Assembly: GCA_001780825.1 (NCBI GenBank)
Contig: MFIX01000124.1
Span: 6,481 to 12,051, forward strand
DNA from: Candidatus Glassbacteria bacterium RIFCSPLOWO2_12_FULL_58_11
GTDB lineage: Bacteria; Gemmatimonadota; Glassbacteria; GWA2-58-10
DNA length: 5,571 nt
Direction of reading: 5' to 3'
The translations under genes and the position numbers were made by a program. The notes below the pieces were generated by a model. The model searched no databases and was not told the DNA's origin. It saw only the letters and a program-made list of their open reading frames with translations. Each line of letters opens with the position of its first letter. Position 1 is the first letter of the stretch. Positions 1 to 5,571 of the stretch are shown here, one piece after another.

Positions 1-1915
1 GAATTCCCGGAGTGTAGATTTCCTGGTAACGGCGGAGGGCCTGTTCGGCCTTTCGGTAATCGCCGTTCCGGTAATAATAATCCGGGAGGTACTCATAAGG
101 CCGTGGGAAATACGGGGCCGCCTCCAGCGAGCGCTCGTAGTATTTCCGCGAGGTGGTGCTGTCCCCGGCCAGGCGGGCCAGCCAGCCCTCGACATACTGT
201 ATCTCGAATTTGCCCGGCAGCAGGTCGGCGGCTTTTTTGTTCTCGCGGATACTGGCCCCCAGGTCCAGGGCATGATTTTTCAGGGCACTGTGGAACAGGT
301 ATTCACCGTGGACAATCCGCTGGGAGGCCCACAGGCAGCCGATCATGAGCAGCGCCAGAGCTGCAGTCAGCAGCCTGCCGGGCAATTTCCGCGGATCGAT
401 TTTCAGGCTGATTTCACGGAAGAGGCCCCGGCCCTCGTTCCCCGGGCAGCCGGCGATCAGCAGTCCGGTCGTCGTCCAGACCAGAACGCCGCTGGTGACA
501 GTCTGCAAGGGAAAAGTCAGCATGGCATTGGCCAGGGTCCCGGCCAGGCCGGCCGCCGCCCCAAGCAGCAGGTAAAAATCCGGCCTGGAGGTGCGCCCGC
601 CCAGGCATTTCCACATTGTCCTGGCGAACAAGACCCAGAAGGCCAGGAATGCGGCCAGTCCCAGCCCACCCAGCTCGAGAAGCACCTGAAGGTATTCATT
701 ATGGGATTCGCTGGGAATCAGGGTCCACATCGTGATCTCCGGCGGCAGGAGCTCGAATTTCAGCCAATGCTTGACGGTCTTGTACCGGGGGTAATAGATC
801 ACGAACTGGCCGATTCCCTTGCCCAGCAGCGGATCATCGGCGATCATCTCCTTGCCAGTCTCGAGAAAGACCACCCGCGAATATACATCGATATTTTCGG
901 TGCTGCGCAGGCTGGCGATCCGCATTTTCCAATTCGCCAGGCGCTGGGAGCCAAAGGTTGCCACCTTTCCGGCCAGCGAGCGTCCGCTGTCCGTATATTT
1001 CAAATAAAAAACCAGCGCCGCGGCCAGAATAAGCAGCGAAACGGTAATCCGTTTCCAGGAGCGCGCGATCTTCCCCGTCAGCGCTTTGCGCTTGAAGATC
1101 AGCGCCACCGCGGCGAAAAGGACCAGCGCGAGAATTACCGCCACTACGCCCGAGCGGTTCTGCGAGCTGAAAAAACAGAGCAGCTCAGCGGCCAGGGCCA
1201 GAATCAGGCCGGCCAACCGGATCACACCCTTTAAGCTCCGGAGCGCACCGCCGGACAGCTCGGCGCCAATCGCGCCCAGAGCCGCGGGGGCGGTCAGGAC
1301 GAGAATATGGAGCAGGAAATTGGGGTTACCCTGGTTGGAGGTCAGCGAACGGTAATGATCCACCACCCAACCCGGGCTGCTCTCGATAAAATGCGGATAA
1401 ACCCACATTCGTAACGGTATGACCCAATCGAGGACCAGCGCCCACAGAGCGACCGCCCCGCCGACGCAAATGACGAAATAAAGGGGGCCTTTGATCTCCC
1501 TTCCTCTGTAGAGCGTCCAGGCGAAGATCAGGAAAGCGGCGAGAGCGCCGACATGATAGAGCCGCTCGAGCGCCAACAGGCGGTTGAGGCTCCAGCCGAC
1601 CGAAAGGACCGCCAGCAGGAACAAAACCAGCAGGGGTGTTGCCAGCAGCGGGAATCTGAACGAGAGCTCTTTGCCGCGAAAGCAGCGGATGAGCCAGAGC
1701 AGGACAATCAGGGCGGCGGCGACCTGGACGGAAAACAGCTTGGGCGTCTCGAAACCATCGTAGAAATATTCAGGGAAACAGAGTGCGGAGCCCAGCGCCA
1801 GCCCTGAATAGAAAACTACCCGGATCGCCCGGTCGAGCACTTGAACCCGGGGAACCGCCCCCTCGGCCTTTCCTTTCCCCCGCCGGGAGGTCTTCGTATT
1901 TATTTTTCCCGTCAA
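1..1915 (-). CDS. O-antigen ligase/polymerase-family membrane protein with C-terminal TPR-like region (partial, 3' end outside window)
   Basis: Integral inner-membrane protein of the Wzy_C/WaaL superfamily, whose members join or polymerise lipid-linked glycans on the periplasmic side. The visible part is 638 codons, open to the window edge. After a basic 25-residue N-terminus there are many hydrophobic segments (first about 32-48, then 60-77 and 91-107; last about 515-530). Family hallmarks are a QGNPNF motif (195-200), SSQNRSG (250-256), a soluble stretch with YSR (345-347) and DPLLGKGIGQF (361-371), then SESHNEYLQ (402-410), whose His405 matches the conserved histidine of the periplasmic loop. 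Residues about 533-638 are soluble, with alternating A/L/Y/G spacing typical of TPR repeats. The start is TTG at 1915-1913: GGAGGA sits 6-7 bases upstream, a good promoter lies just beyond, and the first in-frame ATG is only codon 170. A GTG at codon 26 lacks a ribosome-binding site. Ligase, polymerase and protein O-glycosyltransferase cannot be told apart here. The family call is firm; the substrate is unknown. Confidence 0.9.
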   Translation of the reverse strand, partial: MTGKINTKTSRRGKGKAEGAVPRVQVLDRAIRVVFYSGLALGSALCFPEYFYDGFETPKLFSVQVAAALIVLLWLIRCFRGKELSFRFPLLATPLLVLFLLAVLSVGWSLNRLLALERLYHVGALAAFLIFAWTLYRGREIKGPLYFVICVGGAVALWALVLDWVIPLRMWVYPHFIESSPGWVVDHYRSLTSNQGNPNFLLHILVLTAPAALGAIGAELSGGALRSLKGVIRLAGLILALAAELLCFFSSQNRSGVVAVILALVLFAAVALIFKRKALTGKIARSWKRITVSLLILAAALVFYLKYTDSGRSLAGKVATFGSQRLANWKMRIASLRSTENIDVYSRVVFLETGKEMIADDPLLGKGIGQFVIYYPRYKTVKHWLKFELLPPEITMWTLIPSESHNEYLQVLLELGGLGLAAFLAFWVLFARTMWKCLGGRTSRPDFYLLLGAAAGLAGTLANAMLTFPLQTVTSGVLVWTTTGLLIAGCPGNEGRGLFREISLKIDPRKLPGRLLTAALALLMIGCLWASQRIVHGEYLFHSALKNHALDLGASIRENKKAADLLPGKFEIQYVEGWLARLAGDSTTSRKYYERSLEAAPYFPRPYEYLPDYYYRNGDYRKAEQALRRYQEIYTPGI

Positions 1916-1920
1916 ATGAT

Positions 1921-1926
1921 TCCTCC
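1921..1926 (-). promoter_or_regulatory. Strong Shine-Dalgarno that decides a TTG start
   Basis: Read on the minus strand this is GGAGGA, followed by ATCAT and then TTG. The spacing is right for initiation at 1915. No ATG or GTG lies at a comparable distance, so this site is the main reason for choosing TTG as the start of the ligase-family gene. Confidence 0.75.
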
Positions 1927-1951
1927 GCCGGCGCCAGTGCCGTGCTTTATC

Positions 1952-1980
1952 AATATAAAGCGCCGCCCGGCCTTTGCCAA
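1952..1980 (-). promoter_or_regulatory. Sigma70-like promoter for the ligase-family gene
   Basis: On the minus strand TTGGCA (1980-1975, 5 of 6 matches to TTGACA) is followed after exactly 17 bases by TATATT (1957-1952, 5 of 6 matches to TATAAT). The predicted transcript start is near 1945, giving a leader of about 30 bases that contains the GGAGGA site. The geometry agrees with translation from the TTG at 1915. Consensus matching only; the host's own promoter consensus is not known. Confidence 0.55.
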
Positions 1981-1988
1981 TCAGATAA

Positions 1989-2002
1989 AACCCGGCAGGG
2001 TT
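1989..2002. promoter_or_regulatory. Inverted repeat between divergent promoters (possible operator)
   Basis: AACCC, a GGCA spacer, then GGGTT form a perfect 5-base inverted repeat. It sits between the two back-to-back -35 boxes, where one bound regulator could act on both genes. The arms are short and a chance match in GC-rich DNA is quite possible. Confidence 0.2.
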
Positions 2003-2032
2003 CAGCCGATCCGCGGTTTCAGGAGGTTTTGC

Positions 2033-2061
2033 TTGTCGTTTCCGGCCGTAAAATGTATTAT
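2033..2061 (+). promoter_or_regulatory. Candidate sigma70-like promoter for the 330-residue protein gene
   Basis: TTGTCG (2033-2038, 4 of 6 matches) and TATTAT (2056-2061, 5 of 6) are separated by 17 bases. The predicted start is near 2068 with a leader of about 46 bases. That leader would begin with GGAGA-GTT-TCTCC (2068-2080), a perfect 5-base-pair, 3-base-loop hairpin that could cap the 5' end of the mRNA. The -35 match is weak, so this is a candidate only. Confidence 0.4.
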
Positions 2062-2113
2062 AAGGCAGGAGAGTTTCTCCCCGCCAGATCGAATTTGATA
2101 GAGAAAGAAAATT

Positions 2114-3106
2114 ATGCGTTTTATCAAAGGCGATCCCAACCGCCTTCACGGCCGGGCCGTCATTTTTATGGAGCTCAAAGAGGCCGCGACCTTACCCGAT
2201 GGGAGCGGGGAGCTGTCCCTGCTGACAGTGTTCTGCGCGGCGACAGAACTCGACCTGCTCGAGCTGATCGTCCAGGTAATGCACCTGCCGCGCGAGCATT
2301 CCCGGCTGATCTCCCGCTTCTACAAGCGTTATTTCCAGGAAATCGAAAAAATCAAGCGCTCTTTTCCGAAACGGATCACAAGAATAATCGATGAAATAAT
2401 CGAGGCCGAACAGGAAGAGATCTCCGCACCGACCCTCGAATCTTTCCGCTACATGTTCAGGCACGGCGTTCCTAATCCCGAAAAGGACCCGCTCGAGGTA
2501 GCGGAAGAAGAGCTCGAAAATGAGGCGGAGAGTGAAAAAAACCACTCCGGTGAGAGAGGCCGTCTGCCGGAGCCGGATTTCTATTCCACGTTGATCCCCT
2601 TGCCGGGCCTGGAAATAATTACCTTATACAGCCAGCTCGAAGCCGGCCTGGAGTTCGATATAATCGACCTCGAGCGGACCGAGCACGTCGAGATCGGCCA
2701 TCTGGTGCTCGACGCCCATGCCCGTCTATATGTCGCCGATTATATGAACCAGAAAGAGCGGGAGATGGAACTGCCCGGCCATCAGAGCTACAAGTCCCCC
2801 TACAAAAATTACAAACAGCTCTCCCGGGAACAGTTCAAGAGCCTGCTGACCGAGCTGTCCAGCGAGCTGATGTTCCTGATCGAGACCGGCAGCGGCACAG
2901 ACCGGGTGTTCGCCGATCTCAAGCAGTTGACCAGCGGCTCTTTCCTGTTGCGGGAGGTGGTGAGTATGTACAATATCAGCACCACCCAGGACCCGAACAA
3001 GATCAAGCTGATGGAGCTTTTTTTCCGCAAAATCTTTTCGCTGCTCGACGAAGATTACCTGCTCACCCGTCAAATCGAGGAGGAAATCCATAAATACAGC
3101 GTTTGA
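2114..3106 (+). CDS. Uncharacterised acidic cytoplasmic protein, 330 residues
   Basis: I do not recognise this protein and assign no function. It is a complete frame from ATG to TGA, with an in-frame TAG at 2099-2101 that rules out a longer start nearby. There is no signal peptide or membrane segment, so it is probably cytosolic. The N-terminal part (1-60) is mixed, with a short GDPNRLHGRAVIF stretch. Residues 60-102 look helical, with clusters of Lys/Arg/Glu. Residues 122-150 form a strongly acidic, probably disordered linker rich in Glu. The C-terminal part (155-330) is again mostly helical and includes a KSPYKNYKQLSREQF stretch (227-241) and a highly charged end. This suggests two helical domains joined by a flexible linker. 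The ribosome-binding site is poor: only a purine-rich GAGAAAGAAAA precedes the ATG. An ATG at codon 19 has no better site. Codon use resembles the neighbouring genes, with no sign of transfer. It is divergent from the ligase-family gene and has a 254-base gap before the next gene, so it is probably monocistronic. Confidence 0.85.
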   Translation: MRFIKGDPNRLHGRAVIFMELKEAATLPDGSGELSLLTVFCAATELDLLELIVQVMHLPREHSRLISRFYKRYFQEIEKIKRSFPKRITRIIDEIIEAEQEEISAPTLESFRYMFRHGVPNPEKDPLEVAEEELENEAESEKNHSGERGRLPEPDFYSTLIPLPGLEIITLYSQLEAGLEFDIIDLERTEHVEIGHLVLDAHARLYVADYMNQKEREMELPGHQSYKSPYKNYKQLSREQFKSLLTELSSELMFLIETGSGTDRVFADLKQLTSGSFLLREVVSMYNISTTQDPNKIKLMELFFRKIFSLLDEDYLLTRQIEEEIHKYSV

Positions 3107-3239
3107 TCGCGCTCCGCAGGAAAGCCATCCTTTCAATTAAATTTCCCTGGCTCCGGGATCGCCCTTCGCTTAACCCCCGAATCCGGCCTTGAATTCTTTT
3201 CTCCTTTGCCTGGCACAGCAGCGCCGGATTGATAAAGTG

Positions 3240-3268
3240 TTGACAAAGACAGCCGGATTACGGATAAT
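3240..3268 (+). promoter_or_regulatory. Near-consensus sigma70-like promoter for the GWxTD-like gene
   Basis: A perfect TTGACA (3240-3245) is followed after exactly 17 bases by GATAAT (3263-3268, 5 of 6 matches). The predicted transcript start is near 3275, giving a leader of about 86 bases before the ATG at 3361. It is the strongest promoter in the window. A GCCGGATT element (3252-3259) lies inside the spacer. Confidence 0.65.
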
Positions 3269-3289
3269 TAATAAGCATTAGCCGTCAAA

Positions 3290-3305
3290 ATAGCGCTATC
3301 CGGAT
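3290..3305. promoter_or_regulatory. Two abutting palindromes in the leader (possible operator)
   Basis: ATAGCGCTAT (3290-3299) and ATCCGGAT (3298-3305) are each perfect palindromes and share the central AT. They lie 15-30 bases downstream of the predicted transcript start, where a bound repressor could block elongation. Function is inferred from position and symmetry only. Confidence 0.25.
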
Positions 3306-3341
3306 TTTTCTCTCTTTCCCCCTTCGCTCCCGCCTCTGTTT

Positions 3342-3356
3342 GCCTCGCCCGGAGGC
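3342..3356 (+). promoter_or_regulatory. Hairpin that would mask the Shine-Dalgarno of the GWxTD-like gene
   Basis: The ribosome-binding site GGAGG (3351-3355) lies 5 bases before the ATG at 3361. GCCTC (3342-3346) can pair perfectly with GAGGC (3352-3356) around a 5-base loop, placing most of the site in a stem. A second GCCTC (3332-3336) could pair with it instead. The upstream leader 3305-3350 has no A and only five G, so it offers little competing structure. The ribosome-binding site itself is secure; the regulatory role is inferred. Confidence 0.4.
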
Positions 3357-3360
3357 TTAT

Positions 3361-5571
3361 ATGCACACTGTCAAATGTCTCTTTGCCCTTTGTCTTTTGG
3401 TTTTGCCGTCAATTCTCGTTCTCCAGGACGGGACTGCCGCGGCTGCAAGTCCAGATGCCGAAAGTCTTTACAGTTTGTCGGCGACTACCCTGGCTTCCGG
3501 CGACACCGCTGGAGCTCGCGGCCTTCTGGATCAGGTCCTTAAGACCAATTCCAAGCACGGCCCCGCGCTTATCGCCCGGGGGAATCTTTACCTGGCCCAG
3601 AGGAAGGTGCGCTCGGCCCGTAATGATTTCAGCCGGGCGCTCGACTCGGAGTCCGCCCGGATCAGGGCCCTGGGTTATATCGGCCTGGGCGGTATCGAAA
3701 GCCGCAATCCTAAGCTTATCAAGCGGGCAATCGAGCACTACCGGCTAGCCACCGAGGTGGATTCCACCTGCTGCGCTGCTTATTATGCCCTGGCGCGGTC
3801 CGGCCTGATTTACGGCCAAACCGTGGGCTTCAGGGTGGCCGGCGAGGCCTTGGCCGATCTGCTTTGCTTTCAGCCGGACTACCTGGATGCCTACAACCTC
3901 TGGCGGGAAAAAATCCTCGACAAGACCGAGGAAGAAATAAAAGCGGTAGACCATTCCATGAGCGCTTACCTGGTCCTGCACCCGGACAGCGCCGCCTGGT
4001 GGGTCGATCTGGCCTGGGACAGCTACGATCTGGATGAGAGCGGAAAAGCGTTGGAAACACTGTCCGCCCTGAAAAAAGCGAATCCGGAATTTGAATCTCC
4101 AAACTATCATCTCCTGTTGGCCCGCTGCCGCCTGGAGCTTGGCGACACCCTGCAGTTCCAGGAAGCTTATAATAAGGCGCTGGTGACCGCGGAAAAAATC
4201 GGCGATTATGTACAATTGATTCGCGAAGCTGAGACCATTTTTTCTCATAGCGACATGGAGCGCTGGAAAAATCAGACGGACAACCAATCCCGCGCCGCTT
4301 TCTTCCGTTTCTTCTGGGCCGGGGTGAACCCGGACAAATTCTCTGAATTTAACCCGCGGCTGGTCGAGCATTACTCGCGCCTGCGCTATGCCGAACGGAA
4401 TTACCGTCTGCGGAACCCCCACAGCCCGATCCAGACCAAGCGGGATGTCAACCTCTATCTGTCTTTCCAGTCCGGTTTCTACGATTACAAGTCCGAAGTG
4501 TTTTTTGAGCGCTCGCATCAACTGGCTCTCGACCCGCGCGGACTGCTTTATATCCGCTACGGCCCGCCGGACCTGATCCGGACCGCCCACGACCTGCCCA
4601 ACAGCAATAAACGTGGCTTCGAGAGGATGTCCAATCCAGCGGAGGTCTGGCATTACGGCGGAGCAGAATTCTATTTTGAAAGAATGGCGCTGGTTGCGGA
4701 TTATATTTTTCGGCCGCCTCAAGTAGACGGATCGATGGGCGATATGATGAAAGCGATGGATACTCAGCGCTTCAGGGCTAAGAATATCCACGAATCCGAG
4801 GAATACTATTCCGCCCAGTTTCTCCCCGCTGACAACGAGGGCGTGGAAGTGGAGTTCTACCAGGAGGAAACTCTGCCTGAAAGCTGCGTTCCGGAGGCAG
4901 TTGAAGCGATTTATGACTCGACCTGGTTCGAGCTTTCGCGTGATGAAAGCCCTCTCTATAGAGTGTCCACCGCCGACCCGGATCGTTACCTGGCTGTGCA
5001 CACTATGAATGTCCCCGCGGGCATCTACAACTATGCCTTACGTATCAAGGCTGGTCAAAAAAGCTGGAACGGCCGGGGCCAACTCGACCTCAAAGCATTC
5101 AACAGCGAGGCGATGAGCCTCAGCGCGATCGTGTTGGGCACTGAGCCCGAGCCCGGCCTGCCGGCCCACGAACGCAAGGGGATTCGGCTGCTCCCCCGAC
5201 CTTCCCTGATATTCAGCCGCGGCGAACAAATTAAGGTCTATCTCGAATACTACAATCTTCATAACGGCAGAGAGGGTCTGCGCAGCTACAAGGAATTCGT
5301 GGATGTGGTCCGCTATGCGGGCGAGGGTATCAGCCTGGGCCGGATTACCGGTAAGCTTCTCGGGCTGCTGACTTTCGGCGAGGCCAAAGAAAGCACCTCG
5401 ATCACCCACACTTTCGACCGGGAAGCTGAAGCGGGCAGCGGCCCGGTGGCCGAGACTTTCACCCTCGACAGCTCGGTGCTCGCGCCGGGCCGCTACCGCT
5501 TGCTGATCGAGGCGCGGGACAACGCCGACGGCTACTGGGATGATGAGGGCGTGCTGTTCGAGATCGAGGGA
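3361..5571 (+). CDS. Probable secreted TPR and GWxTD-like domain protein (partial, 3' end outside window)
   Basis: The visible part is 737 codons, open to the right edge. MHTVK followed by a hydrophobic core (6-21) and an Ala-rich stretch (25-29) forms a probable type I signal peptide, so the protein should be exported. Residues about 36-290 look like degenerate TPR repeats (for example 69-102 and 103-136) with recurring G-D/A-L spacing. Residues about 310-440 match the GWxTD domain: FFRFFWAGVNPD (314-325), an HYSRLRYAERNY stretch, GLLYIRYGPPDLIR (394-407) and NPAEVWHYGG (425-434). The signature pentad, expected at 388-392, reads LALDP here, so the domain is divergent. The rest fits the beta-rich region that follows this domain in the family, including LSAIVLG and an EYYNL segment. 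The biochemical role of GWxTD proteins is not established; the family is associated with the envelope of FCB-type bacteria. The start is supported by GGAGG 5 bases upstream. The gene has its own promoter. Confidence 0.82.
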   Translation, partial: MHTVKCLFALCLLVLPSILVLQDGTAAAASPDAESLYSLSATTLASGDTAGARGLLDQVLKTNSKHGPALIARGNLYLAQRKVRSARNDFSRALDSESARIRALGYIGLGGIESRNPKLIKRAIEHYRLATEVDSTCCAAYYALARSGLIYGQTVGFRVAGEALADLLCFQPDYLDAYNLWREKILDKTEEEIKAVDHSMSAYLVLHPDSAAWWVDLAWDSYDLDESGKALETLSALKKANPEFESPNYHLLLARCRLELGDTLQFQEAYNKALVTAEKIGDYVQLIREAETIFSHSDMERWKNQTDNQSRAAFFRFFWAGVNPDKFSEFNPRLVEHYSRLRYAERNYRLRNPHSPIQTKRDVNLYLSFQSGFYDYKSEVFFERSHQLALDPRGLLYIRYGPPDLIRTAHDLPNSNKRGFERMSNPAEVWHYGGAEFYFERMALVADYIFRPPQVDGSMGDMMKAMDTQRFRAKNIHESEEYYSAQFLPADNEGVEVEFYQEETLPESCVPEAVEAIYDSTWFELSRDESPLYRVSTADPDRYLAVHTMNVPAGIYNYALRIKAGQKSWNGRGQLDLKAFNSEAMSLSAIVLGTEPEPGLPAHERKGIRLLPRPSLIFSRGEQIKVYLEYYNLHNGREGLRSYKEFVDVVRYAGEGISLGRITGKLLGLLTFGEAKESTSITHTFDREAEAGSGPVAETFTLDSSVLAPGRYRLLIEARDNADGYWDDEGVLFEIEG

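Noticed and set aside
1..6. Window begins exactly with GAATTC
   Set aside because: Other GAATTC sites occur inside the window (for example near 3191, 4667 and 5293), and the right end is not such a site. It is likely chance and not evidence of a cloned fragment.
272..1234. 320-codon open frame on the plus strand
   Set aside because: It is antisense to the ligase-family gene and its product is a Gln/Arg/Gly-rich low-complexity sequence with no domain, a typical shadow of a hydrophobic coding strand.
2021..2098. Short frame behind AGGAGG starting at TTG 2033
   Set aside because: It would encode about 21 residues with no recognisable feature and overlaps the candidate promoter; the TTG more likely belongs to the -35 box.
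1783..2394. 203-codon plus-strand frame spanning the divergent promoter region
   Set aside because: It overlaps both the ligase-family gene start and the 330-residue gene in another frame. Its Pro/Arg/Ser-rich product has no recognisable features.
3120..3134. Possible terminator hairpin after the 330-residue gene (GAAAG-CCATC-CTTTC)
   Set aside because: The stem is only 5 base pairs, mostly A-T, with no T-run following. No convincing intrinsic terminator was seen between 3107 and 3240.
3298..3317. ATCCGGAT followed by a T-rich run, resembling a terminator or attenuator
   Set aside because: The palindrome has no loop and so cannot form a stable hairpin by itself; the tract continues as mixed pyrimidines.
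3745..5001. 418-codon open frame on the minus strand
   Set aside because: It lies wholly antisense to the GWxTD-like gene, whose plus-strand frame has family motifs, a signal peptide, a ribosome-binding site and a promoter. The antisense product shows no recognisable domain. It is best explained by GC-rich codon bias.

Overview
The window holds three protein-coding genes, two of them cut by the window edges. It looks like chromosomal DNA of a moderately GC-rich, Gram-negative bacterium. A GWxTD-like secreted protein points to the FCB supergroup or a neighbouring lineage (Bacteroidota, Gemmatimonadota, Glassbacteria/Zixibacteria-type phyla, Acidobacteriota), where that family is common. This placement is an inference from family distribution and general codon use; no rRNA or other marker is present.

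Layout. (1) Bases 1-1915, minus strand: a multi-pass membrane protein of the O-antigen ligase/polymerase (Wzy_C, WaaL-like) family with a C-terminal TPR-like region. Its 3' end lies beyond base 1. It begins at a TTG codon behind a strong Shine-Dalgarno. (2) Bases 1916-2113: a compact divergent promoter region with a sigma70-like promoter on each strand, the two -35 boxes lying back to back about 50 bases apart. (3) Bases 2114-3106, plus strand: a complete 330-residue soluble acidic protein that I do not recognise. (4) Bases 3107-3360: a non-coding region with a near-consensus promoter (perfect TTGACA, 17-base spacer, GATAAT), short palindromes, an almost A-free pyrimidine leader and a small hairpin that would mask the ribosome-binding site of the next gene. 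(5) Bases 3361-5571, plus strand: a probable secreted TPR plus GWxTD-like-domain protein that runs off the right edge. Its signature pentad is replaced, although the following YGPPD-type core is intact.

The three genes look like three separate transcription units, not one operon. The flanking genes both concern the cell envelope (glycan ligation or polymerisation in the inner membrane; an exported GWxTD-like protein). The middle protein has no export signal and would be cytoplasmic. No direct functional link between the three can be shown from sequence. I saw no RNA genes, CRISPR arrays, insertion sequences or phage genes. Several long open frames antisense to the two partial genes are best explained as coding shadows.
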